From contig NZ_BAVR01000040.1 in assembly GCF_000521465.1 (NCBI RefSeq), positions 1 to 35,266 on the forward strand: DNA of 35,266 nt, given 5' to 3'. The stretch is from Acetivibrio straminisolvens JCM 21531 (GTDB lineage: Bacteria > Bacillota > Clostridia > Acetivibrionales > Acetivibrionaceae). Positions within the stretch are counted from its first letter, which is position 1. The number at the start of each line of letters is the position of its first letter. Position numbers and translations under genes: made by a program. A model generated the notes under the pieces. It was not told the DNA's origin. It did not search any database and worked only from the letters and a program-made list of their open reading frames with translations. Positions 27,002 through 35,266 of the stretch are shown one piece after another.

Positions 27002-27553
27002 CTATTTCTTACCTTTGCCGCCTGCTTTACCTTCTTTGCGTCTCATTACTTCATTTTCGTACTTAATTCCTTTTCCTTTATAAACCTCAGGTTCTCTCTT
27101 GCTTCTGATCTTGGCAGCAAATTCGCCGACTGCCTGCTTGTCAATACCCTTTACAACTATTTTGTTAGGAGCAGGCACTTCAACAGTTATACCCTGAGGC
27201 TCCTCCATTTCAACGGGATGGGAATATCCAAGAGTCAAAACCAGCTTTTTACCTTGCTTTTGTGCTCTGTAACCCACACCGTTTATTTCCAAAGCTTTTT
27301 CATATCCTTGAGTAACACCTATAACCATATTGTTTATAAGAGTTCTGGTTAAACCGTGTAAAGCTTTGTGCTTCTTTTCGTCAGAAGGCCTTTGAACTAA
27401 GATTTTATCTCCTTCAACTTTAATAATCATCTCTTTGTGGAACTGTTTTGTCAAAGTTCCTTTTTGCCCTTTAACAGTCAAAGTATTGTTGTCTGCAATC
27501 TTAATATCAACACCCTTTGGAACTGCTACCGGCAATCTACCTATTCTCGACAT
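27002..27553 (-). CDS. rplF: 50S ribosomal protein uL6
   Basis: 183 residues. [17 protein letters not shown] at the start; two repeated alpha/beta domains; end block [53 protein letters not shown] near the sarcin-ricin loop and factor-binding site. I start at ATG 27553, spaced properly from GGAGGT, not at an in-frame start 24 bases upstream that would swallow the ribosome binding site. Confidence 0.97.
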   Translation of the reverse strand: MSRIGRLPVAVPKGVDIKIADNNTLTVKGQKGTLTKQFHKEMIIKVEGDKILVQRPSDEKKHKALHGLTRTLINNMVIGVTQGYEKALEINGVGYRAQKQGKKLVLTLGYSHPVEMEEPQGITVEVPAPNKIVVKGIDKQAVGEFAAKIRSKREPEVYKGKGIKYENEVMRRKEGKAGGKGKK

Positions 27554-27626
27554 TTCGGCACCTCCAGTTCTTAACATTGTGAGTCTAAGACCTTTTATTC
27601 TTAAACTCTTTTCAGAAACTTTTTTA

Positions 27627-28025
27627 TTACCATACGAACGCTAAAACTTCTCCGCCAACGCCTTCTGCTCTTGCTTTCTTATCTGTCATAATTCCCTTTG
27701 ACGTAGAAATTATAGCAATTCCAAGACCCCCAAGAACTTTAGGTATTTCACTCTTTCCGGCGTATACCCTAAGTCCTGGTTTGCTGATTCTCTTTATTCC
27801 TGAAATAACATTCTGTTTGTTATTTGTATATTTTAACTTTATTCTTATAACTCCCTGCTTACCGTCATTGATCTCTTCTATGCCTTTTATATAACCTTCT
27901 TCCAGCAAAATGTTTGCTATTGATCTTTTAATGTTGGAAGCAGGTATATCAACAGTTTCATGTTTTGCAGAACTAGCATTTCTTATTCTGGTCAACATAT
28001 CTGCGATTACGTCCGTTACCTGCAT
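27627..28025 (-). CDS. rpsH: 30S ribosomal protein uS8
   Basis: 132 residues. Starts [48 protein letters not shown] and ends with [37 protein letters not shown], the conserved 16S helix 21 binding domain. In many bacteria uS8 represses the spc operon by binding its mRNA; no such site is evident here. Confidence 0.98.
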   Translation of the reverse strand: MQVTDVIADMLTRIRNASSAKHETVDIPASNIKRSIANILLEEGYIKGIEEINDGKQGVIRIKLKYTNNKQNVISGIKRISKPGLRVYAGKSEIPKVLGGLGIAIISTSKGIMTDKKARAEGVGGEVLAFVW

Positions 28026-28051
28026 ATGTTTAACCTCCTTTCACAAGATAA

Positions 28052-28237
28052 CTACCAACTTGCTTTACGAACACCGGGTATTTGACCTTTATAAGCCAAT
28101 TCTCTGAAGCATAAACGACAAATTCCGAACTTTCTCATATAGGCATGTGGCCTTCCACAAAGTTTGCATCTGTTGTATGCTCTTGTCTTATACTTGGGTG
28201 TTCTTTGCTGTTTTATAATCATAGCTTTCTTTGCCAC
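28052..28237 (-). CDS. rpsN: 30S ribosomal protein uS14, zinc-binding type
   Basis: 61 residues, the short zinc form: [61 protein letters not shown] with CxxC-x12-CxxC ligands. Head protein near the decoding site. GGAGGG precedes the ATG; between rplE and rpsH. Confidence 0.97.
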   Translation of the reverse strand: MAKKAMIIKQQRTPKYKTRAYNRCKLCGRPHAYMRKFGICRLCFRELAYKGQIPGVRKASW

Positions 28238-28252
28238 GGAAAAATCCCTCCT

Positions 28253-28795
28253 TTAGCTTTGGCTAAACGGCATTCCCAGCAATTTGAGGAGTTCTTTGGC
28301 CTCTTCATCGGTTTTTGCCGTTGTAACAAACGTTATATCCATCCCTCTTATCTTATCGATTTTGTCATAATCAATTTCAGGGAAAATAAGCTGTTCTTTC
28401 ACACCCATGGAATAGTTTCCTCTTCCGTCAAAGGAGTTTACAGGTACGCCTCTGAAGTCCCTTACTCTTGGTAGAGAAATGTTTATGAGCTTGTCAGCAA
28501 ACTCATACATCTTATTTCCTCTCAATGTCACTTTACAACCTATGTTCATTCCTTGTCTAATCTTAAATGCGGCAACTGATTTTTTTGCCTTAGTTACTAC
28601 GGGCTTTTGACCGCTTATCAGTGCCATATCATTAACTGCCGAATCTAAAGCTTTTGCATTATCTTTTACGTCTCCAACACCCATGTTCAAAACAATCTTT
28701 TCGAGTTTTGGCACTTGCATTGGACTTTTATATTTAAACTTAGCCTGTAACGCAGGCACTACTTCATTTAAATATTTGTCTTTCAATCTTGGCAT
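28253..28795 (-). CDS. rplE: 50S ribosomal protein uL5
   Basis: 180 residues. [50 protein letters not shown] at the N-terminus and [66 protein letters not shown] at the C-terminus. Binds 5S rRNA and contacts P-site tRNA and uS13. GGAGGT precedes the ATG. Confidence 0.98.
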   Translation of the reverse strand: MPRLKDKYLNEVVPALQAKFKYKSPMQVPKLEKIVLNMGVGDVKDNAKALDSAVNDMALISGQKPVVTKAKKSVAAFKIRQGMNIGCKVTLRGNKMYEFADKLINISLPRVRDFRGVPVNSFDGRGNYSMGVKEQLIFPEIDYDKIDKIRGMDITFVTTAKTDEEAKELLKLLGMPFSQS

Positions 28796-28827
28796 CGATA
28801 TTTACCTCCTTTCCTAGCGTTGCTCCG

Positions 28828-29172
28828 TTATTTCTTTGCTTCCTTTATAACATCTATTGTAGCGTTGCACTTCTTGCACTCTCTGTTCTTTTCTCCATTT
28901 TCCAGAACACGTCTTCTAACCCTTGTTGGCTTTCCGCATTTAGGACAAACCAGCATAACGTTTGAAGCATGTATAGGCGCTTCCTTCTCGATTATACCGC
29001 TTTGTTGATATTGGGATCTTGCCTTTTGATGCTTCTTTACAATATTCATTCCTTCAACAATAACTGTTCCGTCCTTAGTATTAACTTCTAAAACTTTACC
29101 TTTTTTTCCTTCTTTTTTTCCGGTTAGAAGTACAACTGTATCTCCTCTTTTTACATGAACCTTGTTATTCAA
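28828..29172 (-). CDS. rplX: 50S ribosomal protein uL24
   Basis: 114 residues. KOW motif [44 protein letters not shown], initiator of large-subunit assembly. The C-terminal part has [10 protein letters not shown] and CKKCNATID, a four-Cys pair typical of many Firmicute uL24 and likely zinc-binding. GGAGG precedes the ATG. Confidence 0.97.
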   Translation of the reverse strand: MNNKVHVKRGDTVVLLTGKKEGKKGKVLEVNTKDGTVIVEGMNIVKKHQKARSQYQQSGIIEKEAPIHASNVMLVCPKCGKPTRVRRRVLENGEKNRECKKCNATIDVIKEAKK

Positions 29173-29190
29173 TTTAAGCCGCCTCCTCCC

Positions 29191-29559
29191 TTATAGAACT
29201 TCTGGTGCGAGGGACAATATCTTCATATATTCCTTATCCCTTAATTCTCTTGCAACAGGTCCAAATATACGAGTTCCTCTTGGGTTTTTGTCTTCTTTGA
29301 TAAGGACTGCTGCGTTTTCATCAAACTTTATATAAGAACCGTCCGGTCTTCTAACTCCTCTTTTGGAGCGGACAATTACACATCTTACAACATCACCTTT
29401 TTTAACAACGCCACCGGGTGTTGCATCTTTAACAGAAGCTACTATAACGTCACCAATGTTTGCATACTTTCTCTTGGAACCACCAAGAACCTTTATGCAC
29501 ATAAGCTTCTTTGCACCGGTATTGTCGGCAACCTTAAGTGTTGTTTGTACCTGAATCAT
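29191..29559 (-). CDS. rplN: 50S ribosomal protein uL14
   Basis: 122 residues, consensus throughout: [122 protein letters not shown]. Sits at the subunit interface and makes intersubunit bridges. AGGAGGT precedes the ATG. Confidence 0.98.
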   Translation of the reverse strand: MIQVQTTLKVADNTGAKKLMCIKVLGGSKRKYANIGDVIVASVKDATPGGVVKKGDVVRCVIVRSKRGVRRPDGSYIKFDENAAVLIKEDKNPRGTRIFGPVARELRDKEYMKILSLAPEVL

Positions 29560-29583
29560 AATAGAACCTCCTTTCAGATATCA

Positions 29584-29841
29584 TTAACGGGCTCTTTCAA
29601 CAATTTCAACGACTCTCCACCTTTTATCCCTGCTAAGTGGCCGTGTTTCCATAACTTTTACTATATCGCCAATTTTACACTCATTTTTCTCATCATGAGC
29701 TTTTAGTTTGTAAGTTCTCTTAACGAACTTTTTATACAACGGGTGTTTTTCAGAGCTTTCTATAGATACAACTATTGTTTTATCCATCTTATCGCTGGTA
29801 ACTTTACCAACTTTGACTTTTCTTAATCCTCTCTCAGCCAA
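29584..29841 (-). CDS. rpsQ: 30S ribosomal protein uS17
   Basis: 85 residues, OB-fold: [79 protein letters not shown]. Primary 16S 5'-domain binder. GGAGGTAG precedes the ATG. Confidence 0.98.
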   Translation of the reverse strand: MAERGLRKVKVGKVTSDKMDKTIVVSIESSEKHPLYKKFVKRTYKLKAHDEKNECKIGDIVKVMETRPLSRDKRWRVVEIVERAR

Positions 29842-29867
29842 CTAAAACTACCTCCTTTCAAGGGATA

Positions 29868-30071
29868 TCAAACCTGTATTCCCTTAAGTTCTCTTTCCTT
29901 TAATATAGTCTTTATACGAGCAATGGATCGCTTAACATCCTTTAACTTCATAGGATTTTCGAGCTGATTGGTAGCGTGCTGAAACCTAAGCTTAAAAAGC
30001 TCTGACTTCAACTCCACGAGTTCCTTTTGCAATTCTTCTTGAGATTTTTTTCTTATATCTTTAGCTTTCAT
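29868..30071 (-). CDS. rpmC: 50S ribosomal protein uL29
   Basis: 67 residues, two-helix hairpin: [67 protein letters not shown]. Located at the polypeptide exit, contacting SRP and trigger factor. I start at ATG 30071, with GGTGG upstream inside the end of rplP; the genes overlap by 11 bases (coupled translation). Confidence 0.96.
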   Translation of the reverse strand: MKAKDIRKKSQEELQKELVELKSELFKLRFQHATNQLENPMKLKDVKRSIARIKTILKERELKGIQV

Positions 30072-30498
30072 TAGCTTCACCACCCATTTCATCTTCACGT
30101 GTCACGAATTTACACTTAATGGGAAGTTTATGCATAGCAAGCCTTAGAGCTTCCCTTGCAACTTCTTCCGACACCCCGGCAATTTCAAACATTACTCTTC
30201 CTGGTTTTACAACAGCTACCCAATACTCAGGAGAACCTTTACCGCTTCCCATACGGGTTTCAGCAGGCTTCGCAGTTACAGGTTTGTCTGGGAATATCTT
30301 TATCCAAACCTTACCGCCTCTTTTTATAAAACGAGTCATCGCTATTCTCGCTGCCTCTATCTGATTGCTTGTAATCCAAGCCGGCTCAAGAGCCTGAAGA
30401 CCGAAATCGCCGTGAACAACCTTGTTTCCTCTGGTTGCTACTCCTTTCATTCTTCCTCTCTGAACCTTTCTACGCTTCACCCTTTTAGGCATTAACAT
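30061..30498 (-). CDS. rplP: 50S ribosomal protein uL16
   Basis: 145 residues (143 if the second Met is used). [106 protein letters not shown], the consensus A-site and elbow-contacting protein. ATG 30498 overlaps the rpsC stop (TAATG) and has GGAGGAG 7 nt upstream; the ATG two codons later is too far from it. Confidence 0.97.
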   Translation of the reverse strand: MLMPKRVKRRKVQRGRMKGVATRGNKVVHGDFGLQALEPAWITSNQIEAARIAMTRFIKRGGKVWIKIFPDKPVTAKPAETRMGSGKGSPEYWVAVVKPGRVMFEIAGVSEEVAREALRLAMHKLPIKCKFVTREDEMGGEANES

Positions 30499-31166
30499 TA
30501 CTTATCTCCTCCTTCCTGCTTTTTATCCTTCTTAACAGCCGGAAGAACTTCTCCTTTATATATCCAAACTTTAACACCTAATTTACCATAAGTTGTATTG
30601 GCTTCAGCAAAGCCATAGTCAACGTCAGCTCTTAATGTTTGGAGAGGAATTGTTCCTTCATGATAATGCTCAGTTCTAGCTATTTCAGCACCACCAATAC
30701 GTCCGGATACGGCTGTCTTTATTCCCTTAGCTCCGAGTCTCATAGCTCTTGACATTGCCTGTTTCATTGCTCTTCTGAAGGATATTCTCTTTTCAAGCTG
30801 AGAAGCAATATTTTCTGCAACAATCTGTGAATCCAATTCCGGAACTTTTATTTCTGTTATATTTATCAATATATTCTTTTGAGTCATTTTTTCAAGCTGC
30901 TTTCTCAATTCCTCTATACCAGCTCCACCCTTACCTATTATCAATCCGGGTTTTGCAGCATTTACATTAATCTTTACCTTGTTTGCAGCTCTCTCTATTT
31001 CTATTCTTGAAATACCTGCTGAATAAAGTTTATTCTTAATGAACTTCCTTATTTTAAAATCTTCTACCAAGAATTCGCTGAAATTCTTGTCATTGGCATA
31101 CCATTTTGTATCCCAGTCTTTTATAATTCCTATTCTCAGTCCATGGGGATTAACTTTCTGGCCCAT
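30498..31166 (-). CDS. rpsC: 30S ribosomal protein uS3
   Basis: 222 residues. Type II KH domain with the GxxG loop in [18 protein letters not shown] and a C-terminal domain ([83 protein letters not shown]). Forms the mRNA entry helicase with uS4 and uS5. GGAGGG precedes the ATG. Confidence 0.98.
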   Translation of the reverse strand: MGQKVNPHGLRIGIIKDWDTKWYANDKNFSEFLVEDFKIRKFIKNKLYSAGISRIEIERAANKVKINVNAAKPGLIIGKGGAGIEELRKQLEKMTQKNILINITEIKVPELDSQIVAENIASQLEKRISFRRAMKQAMSRAMRLGAKGIKTAVSGRIGGAEIARTEHYHEGTIPLQTLRADVDYGFAEANTTYGKLGVKVWIYKGEVLPAVKKDKKQEGGDK

Positions 31167-31185
31167 TATCCACCCTCCTTTTCTA

Positions 31186-31661
31186 TTAACTTCTTTCCTT
31201 AACTACCAAAGTAATGTGACTGGTTCTTTTCCTAATTCTATCGGCACTACCTTTAGCTCTAGGCATTATTCTCTTTAAAGTAGGTCCTGATTTGCAAAAG
31301 CCTCAGCAACATAAAGATTGTCTCTATTTAATCCATTATTGTTAGTTGCATTTGCCTCAGCTGATTTTAAAAGTTTATACAATATTTCTGATGAAGCCTT
31401 CGGAGTATATTTCAATATTGCATATGCTTCATCAATATCCTTACCCTTTATAAGATCCAATACAATTCTTACTTTCCTTGAAGATATTCTCGCATATCGT
31501 AAAATAGCTTTGCCCTGGTCTTTTCCAATTCCGAGCTTTTTCCTTTCGCTTTTTGTAAGCAAAGCCGGCTTTCTTGACCTTCTATGTTTAGCATTAATTA
31601 CTTCTATGGCATTTTCTTTCTCTTCAAGATTATCCTGTTTTAATTTTGCATCCTGTGCCAA
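31186..31661 (-). CDS. rplV: 50S ribosomal protein uL22 with N-terminal extension (one apparent frameshift)
   Basis: 158 residues after repair; usual length is 110-115. The uL22 core begins near residue 55 ([58 protein letters not shown]) and after the missing base at 31286-31287 continues [40 protein letters not shown] to a TAA at 31186, including the tunnel-lining beta-hairpin tip. The first about 48 residues ([21 protein letters not shown], then a basic [16 protein letters not shown] part) are an extension. The start is supported by AGGAGGAG 8 nt upstream and by the tight gap to rpsS. Without repair the raw frame ends early at 31275. Confidence 0.93.
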
Positions 31662-31691
31662 CCGGATCTCCTCCTTTCACTAAACTTAACT

Positions 31692-31976
31692 TTACCTCAA
31701 TGATGACGATTTTTCTGTATGAGAACCATGTCCTCTGTAAGTTCTCGTAGGAGCAAATTCTCCCAACTTGTGTCCAACCATTTCTTCCGATATATAAATC
31801 GGTACATGCTTTCTTCCATCATGTACTGCAATTGTATGCCCTACCATTTGAGGAAATATTGTAGAAGCTCTGGACCATGTTTTCAACACTTTCTTTTCGT
31901 TTTTAGCGTTCATTTCTTCTATTCTCTTAAGAAGCTTCGGGTCAACATATGGTCCCTTCTTTACTGATCTACTCAT
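31692..31976 (-). CDS. rpsS: 30S ribosomal protein uS19
   Basis: 94 residues: [84 protein letters not shown], the consensus head protein paired with uS13. GGAGGACA precedes the ATG. Between rplB and rplV. Confidence 0.98.
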   Translation of the reverse strand: MSRSVKKGPYVDPKLLKRIEEMNAKNEKKVLKTWSRASTIFPQMVGHTIAVHDGRKHVPIYISEEMVGHKLGEFAPTRTYRGHGSHTEKSSSLR

Positions 31977-32034
31977 TCTAACCGTGTCCTCCTTTCATTT
32001 ACCGCTTAAAAACCTCTAACAGAACAATTGCCTA

Positions 32035-32862
32035 TTATTTTCTTTTCTTAACAATAAACTTGTCGGATGCTTTGTGCTTCTTTCTTGTCTTGTAACCCAA
32101 TGTTGGCTTACCCCAAGGAGTTACCGGACTCGGTCTACCGATTGGTGATTTACCTTCACCACCACCGTGCGGGTGATCAACTGGGTTCATTACAACACCA
32201 CGAACTGTAGGTCTTACACCCATCCATCTCTTTCTTCCGGCTTTACCTATTGAGATATTTTCGTGGTCAATGTTGCCTACTTGACCTATGGTAGCTTTAC
32301 ACTTCAAGCTCACCATTCTTACTTCTCCGGAAGGTAATCTTATCTGAGCATATCCATTTTCTTTTGCCATCAGCTGTGCAACATTACCCGCAGACCTAAC
32401 CAATTGTCCGCCTTTTCCCGGCTTTAACTCTATATTATGGATTTCCGTACCTACCGGGATATTTTCCAGTGCCAATGCATTTCCCGGCTTAATATCGGCA
32501 TTTTCACCCGACTCTACTATATCTCCGACTTTCAATCCATGAGGAGCAAGGATATATCTCTTTTCACCGTCAACATAGTGGAGAAGCGCAATGAATGCTG
32601 TTCTGTTCGGGTCATATTCTATTGCCGCAACTTTTGATTTTATTCCGTCCTTGTCTCTCTTAAAGTCAATTATTCTATATTTTTGCTTTGCTCCCCCTCC
32701 ATGGTGGCGAACTGTAATTCTTCCGTATGAGTTCCTGCCGCCAGTTTTCTTAAGGGGTGCCAATAATGATTTTTCTGGTTCTTTTTTAGTTATCTCCTCA
32801 AAGGTTGACACAGTCATGAACCTTGTCGCAGGAGATGTTGGATTATACTTCTTAACTGGCAT
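32035..32862 (-). CDS. rplB: 50S ribosomal protein uL2
   Basis: 275 residues, full length. [23 protein letters not shown] (OB-fold), then SH3-like domain and [52 protein letters not shown], with the His (HPHGGGEG) near the peptidyl-transferase centre. Needed for subunit joining. An SD-like GGAG lies before the ATG at 32862. Confidence 0.98.
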   Translation of the reverse strand: MPVKKYNPTSPATRFMTVSTFEEITKKEPEKSLLAPLKKTGGRNSYGRITVRHHGGGAKQKYRIIDFKRDKDGIKSKVAAIEYDPNRTAFIALLHYVDGEKRYILAPHGLKVGDIVESGENADIKPGNALALENIPVGTEIHNIELKPGKGGQLVRSAGNVAQLMAKENGYAQIRLPSGEVRMVSLKCKATIGQVGNIDHENISIGKAGRKRWMGVRPTVRGVVMNPVDHPHGGGEGKSPIGRPSPVTPWGKPTLGYKTRKKHKASDKFIVKKRK

Positions 32863-32905
32863 CTCTTTTCACTCCTTAATCTATCTTACTGCTGGTAAGA
32901 TCTTC

Positions 32906-33259
32906 TTATTGTGCAGCACCAAATTCTTCAATACTTGTTTTATATTTCTTAGTTGTAGTGGTTGTTTTGCCACCTTTAGCCAAATATGTTACCGGATTCG
33001 GATTTGTATCGATCTTTACAATCGCCTTTTTCCAATCCGGTCTAAAGCCTTCATGTACTCCCATTCTCTTTTGCTTTCCATCATACTTTACCGTATTCAC
33101 TTTAAGTACCTTTACCTGAAATAGCTTTTCAACTGCTTGTCTTATTTCAGTTTTTGTAGCTTTTACATCCACAATAAAGGTGTACTTGCCGTCTGCAATC
33201 TCGGCATTACTTTTTTCAGTAATATACGGCCTTTTGATTATATCTTCAGCAGCTCTCAT
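32906..33259 (-). CDS. rplW: 50S ribosomal protein uL23
   Basis: 117 residues. DIIKRPYITEKSNAEIADGKYTFIVDVKATKTEIRQAVEKLFQVKVLKVNTVKYDGKQKRMGVHEGFRPDWKKAIVKID is the standard uL23 domain; it docks trigger factor and SRP at the tunnel exit. A C-tail of about 25 residues rich in Lys/Thr (GGKTTTTTKKYKTSIEEFGAAQ) is longer than in many bacteria. Its ATG overlaps the rplD stop (TAATG). Confidence 0.96.
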   Translation of the reverse strand: MRAAEDIIKRPYITEKSNAEIADGKYTFIVDVKATKTEIRQAVEKLFQVKVLKVNTVKYDGKQKRMGVHEGFRPDWKKAIVKIDTNPNPVTYLAKGGKTTTTTKKYKTSIEEFGAAQ

Positions 33260-33880
33260 TATGCGTACACCTCCTCAACCTTTGCTACAGCATCCTTGGT
33301 TATTATAAACTTGTTGTGCTTCATTATGTCATACACATTCATTGTGTTAACAAACAAAGTCTTCAATCCAGGAATATTTCTTGCAGATAATTCAACATTT
33401 TCGTTCTTTTCAGCCAAAACCAACACAGCAGTTTCATTAATCTTCAGATTCTTTAATACATCTGCCATCTGTTTAGTCTTTATTTTATCGAAGTTCAGAC
33501 TGTCAAGTACAAACAATTCATTTTCATTAACCTTTGATGATAACGCTGACTTCAATGCAAGTCTTCTAACCTTTTTAGGAAGCGTATATCTGTAGCTTCT
33601 CGGCTTCGGTCCAAGAACTATACCACCTTTTACCCATTGTGCCGAACGTATGCTACCGTGTCTTGCTCTACCGGTACCCTTCTGTCTCCAAGCTTTCTGC
33701 CGCCTCCACTTACTTCGCTCTTTGTCTTTGTTGACTGGGTACCTGTCTTTTGTTTGCCAGTTGATTCACCACAACCTGATGAATAACGTTTTTGTTGACT
33801 TCAATTCCAAAAATATCGTCACTTAAATTTATGTCACCAACTACTTTACCATTTATATCATATACATCAACTTTCGGCAT
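33259..33880 (-). CDS. rplD: 50S ribosomal protein uL4 (two apparent frameshifts)
   Basis: 207 residues after repair. Start [46 protein letters not shown] at ATG 33880 (AAAGGAGG upstream). Missing bases at 33742-33743 and 33692 break the loop that reaches into the exit tunnel; repair gives [69 protein letters not shown]. The C-terminal part ([57 protein letters not shown]) is intact. In E. coli uL4 also represses the S10 operon; the leader here is structured, but I cannot show uL4 control. Confidence 0.94.
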
Positions 33881-33903
33881 TTTAAATCCTCCTTTCACCC
33901 TTT

Positions 33904-34542
33904 TTATTTGCCGGCCTTAACGGTGTCTTTAATCAATAATAATCCGCCTTTAGCTCCCGGCACTGCTCCTTTTACAAGCATAAGGTTTCTTTCTGCATCT
34001 ACTTTAACGACATCAAGATTTTGAACGGTTACTCTATCCACACCCATATGTCCAGGAAGCTTTTTGCCTTTAAATACTCTTGCCGGATTTGTATTCGCTC
34101 CCATAGAACCTACTCTTCTATGATACATGGAACCGTGTGTTTCTTTACCTCTTGCATTTCCGAATCTTTTAATTACACCAGCAAAGCCTTTACCTTTTGA
34201 AATCCCTGTTACATCTATTCTGTCACCAGCTTGGAACATTTCTTCAACTTTGATTTCCTGCTTTACTTCATATTTGTCGGGATCATCAATTCTAAATTCC
34301 CTAACATACTTTTTGGGTGCTATACCCAATTTGGCAAATAATCCTTTCTGCGGCTTGTTCAGTCTTTTTTCCTGAACATCTCCAAATCCAACTTTTACTG
34401 AATTATATCCGTCTGTTTCAGGTTTCTTCTTCTGGATTACTGTTATTGGACCTGCTTCTATAACGGTAACAGGAATTAACAATCCATCTTCATTAAAAAC
34501 CTGTGTCATGCCTATTTTTTTGCCAAGCATAAATTTTTGCAT
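33904..34542 (-). CDS. rplC: 50S ribosomal protein uL3
   Basis: 212 residues, unbroken. [32 protein letters not shown] at the N-terminus; the central [60 protein letters not shown] contains the extension that approaches the peptidyl-transferase centre and the Gln-equivalent methylation region. GGAGGG precedes the ATG. A hairpin in the gap to rpsJ may control or process the junction. Confidence 0.98.
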   Translation of the reverse strand: MQKFMLGKKIGMTQVFNEDGLLIPVTVIEAGPITVIQKKKPETDGYNSVKVGFGDVQEKRLNKPQKGLFAKLGIAPKKYVREFRIDDPDKYEVKQEIKVEEMFQAGDRIDVTGISKGKGFAGVIKRFGNARGKETHGSMYHRRVGSMGANTNPARVFKGKKLPGHMGVDRVTVQNLDVVKVDAERNLMLVKGAVPGAKGGLLLIKDTVKAGK

Positions 34543-34567
34543 CTATTTATCCCTCCTATGGTTATTG

Positions 34568-34604
34568 GTTCACTTCATGAAATGTGCTTTCATGATATGT
34601 GAAC
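34568..34604 (-). other. Stem-loop in the rpsJ-rplC gap
   Basis: On the minus strand GTTCAC (34599-34604) pairs with GTGAAC (34568-34573) and, inside, TCATGAAA with TTTCATGA, closing a 4-5-nt loop with a small internal bulge. No T-tract follows, so it is not a terminator. It sits 26 bases before the rplC start, so could shape translation or mRNA processing. Confidence 0.55.
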
Positions 34605-34633
34605 ATGACCTTTTTTATATAACTACCAAGCTT

Positions 34634-34945
34634 TTACAGCTTTATCTCAATATCTACACCTGCAGGTAAATCCAATCTCATCAGTGCGTCTACCGTCTTT
34701 GGTGTAGGAAGCAGAATGTCGATAAGTCTTTTGTGTGTCCTCATTTCAAACTGCTCGCGAGAATCTTTGTACTTATGCGGAGCTCTAAGTATTGTTATAA
34801 TCTCTTTCTCTGTAGGTAACGGTACCGGCCCCGACACTTTTGCTCCTGTCCTCTTGGCTGTCTCAACTATCTTTTCTGCTGATTGGTCAAGAACCTGATG
34901 ATCAAATGCTTTCAATCTGATTCTGATTTTTTGTTTGTTTGCCAT
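34634..34945 (-). CDS. rpsJ: 30S ribosomal protein uS10
   Basis: 103 residues: [98 protein letters not shown], consensus throughout. Head protein that also serves as NusE in transcription antitermination. AAGGAGG precedes the ATG. First gene of the superoperon; its promoter and a 270-base leader lie upstream. Confidence 0.98.
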   Translation of the reverse strand: MANKQKIRIRLKAFDHQVLDQSAEKIVETAKRTGAKVSGPVPLPTEKEIITILRAPHKYKDSREQFEMRTHKRLIDILLPTPKTVDALMRLDLPAGVDIEIKL

Positions 34946-35027
34946 ACATAATCCTCCTTATTATTATTACGTACAACAAGCAGACTTCTGTACACTATGC
35001 CGGGTGTTTCCTATTTGACTATATTAA

Positions 35028-35061
35028 AGCCCAGGAATATAATTTTATATTTACCTGGGCT
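35028..35061 (-). promoter_or_regulatory. S10 leader hairpin, GC-rich, attenuator-like
   Basis: Minus strand AGCCCAGG (35054-35061) pairs with CCTGGGCT (35028-35035); an AATATAA/TTATATT stem continues inside. After it comes TTTAATATAG, a weak T-tract. About 85 bases before rpsJ. Possible leaky attenuator or binding site for a ribosomal protein. Confidence 0.5.
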
Positions 35062-35110
35062 GTACTCATCTAAATCATATGCATAATAATATGCATAGCA
35101 AAATGTACAG
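35060..35110 (-). promoter_or_regulatory. S10 leader hairpin, 5' element
   Basis: CTGTAC (35060-35065) and GTACAG (35105-35110) form the outer arms; TATGCATA (35078-35085) and TATGCATA (35090-35097), self-complementary copies around a 4-nt loop, form the inner stem. It shares two bases with the 3' hairpin at 35028-35061. Confidence 0.45.
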
Positions 35111-35217
35111 TGACTTGTCGCCCGGTTTCTAGAATCGGACATTCTCCATAGAAGTTACCTGCATCTTAATTCGCAGCAATCTCCCACTTCATCGTATGCC
35201 TCGCCACAACATTCAAC

Positions 35218-35246
35218 ATTTTACTATACATTTTTATTTTTTGCAA
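35218..35246 (-). promoter_or_regulatory. Promoter of the S10-spc-alpha superoperon
   Basis: Minus strand TTGCAA (35241-35246), 17-nt spacer, TAAAAT (35218-35223), with A/T-rich sequence upstream. It gives a leader of about 265 bases before rpsJ. No tuf or fus gene lies between it and rpsJ within the window. Confidence 0.65.
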
Positions 35247-35266
35247 GTATTTTTTCATAATTCGTT

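Overview
The window comes from a low-GC, Gram-positive anaerobe of the cellulosome-forming Clostridia, most likely Acetivibrio (Clostridium) thermocellus or a close relative. The evidence is a type I dockerin protein at the left edge, a T-box-controlled proS, Firmicute-type ribosome binding sites and promoters, and a complete S10-spc-alpha ribosomal superoperon ending in ecfA genes. The species call is inference from gene content and remembered gene order.

Layout, left to right. (1) 1-1620: the 3' end of a dockerin-bearing extracellular protein (+) converges on an exported SH3b-CAP protein (-). (2) 1757-4586: proS (-) behind a T-box leader, divergent from ispF (+), each with a sigma-A promoter. 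(3) 4592-8258: two paralogous membrane sensor histidine kinases in tandem (-); the downstream one has Gln in place of the phosphoacceptor His. (4) 8584-14735: natB/natA (ABC-2 exporter), ispD, carD, truA, a ROK glucokinase and a GNAT acetyltransferase, all (-), mostly separate short units. (5) 14968-18398: the energy-coupling-factor module ecfA1-ecfA2-ecfT (-), interrupted by an oppositely oriented RsmC-like methyltransferase. (6) 18479-35246: the superoperon, transcribed right to left from a promoter at 35218-35246: rpsJ, rplC, rplD, rplW, rplB, rpsS, rplV, rpsC, rplP, rpmC, rpsQ, rplN, rplX, rplE, rpsN, rpsH, rplF, rplR, rpsE, rpmD, rplO, secY, adk, map, a KOW protein gene, infA, rpmJ, rpsM, rpsK, rpsD, rpoA, rplQ. 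rpmD and rpmJ are short genes of 59 and 37 codons.

A strong global feature: thirteen genes need a single-base insertion (19 in all, plus one about 10-bp gap in natA) to give the expected protein. Every lesion is a deletion and nearly all shorten a run of identical bases by one. Since they hit indispensable genes (proS, adk, map, rplD, rplV, rpsK, rpsM, ecfT), they are almost certainly sequence errors, not pseudogenes. I therefore give such genes as whole CDS with corrected ends and state where the frame breaks.

The genes form a core growth module: ribosome assembly, translation initiation, protein export and maturation (secY, map), transcription (rpoA, carD), isoprenoid precursors (ispD, ispF), vitamin uptake (ecf), glucose phosphorylation and Pro-tRNA charging. 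The most interesting non-routine items are the His-to-Gln kinase pair, an apparently non-proline specifier in the proS T-box, an inverted-repeat-bounded insert in the rpmJ-rpsM gap, an operator-like palindrome on the glucokinase promoter, the structured S10 leader, and a roughly 48-residue N-terminal extension of ribosomal protein uL22.
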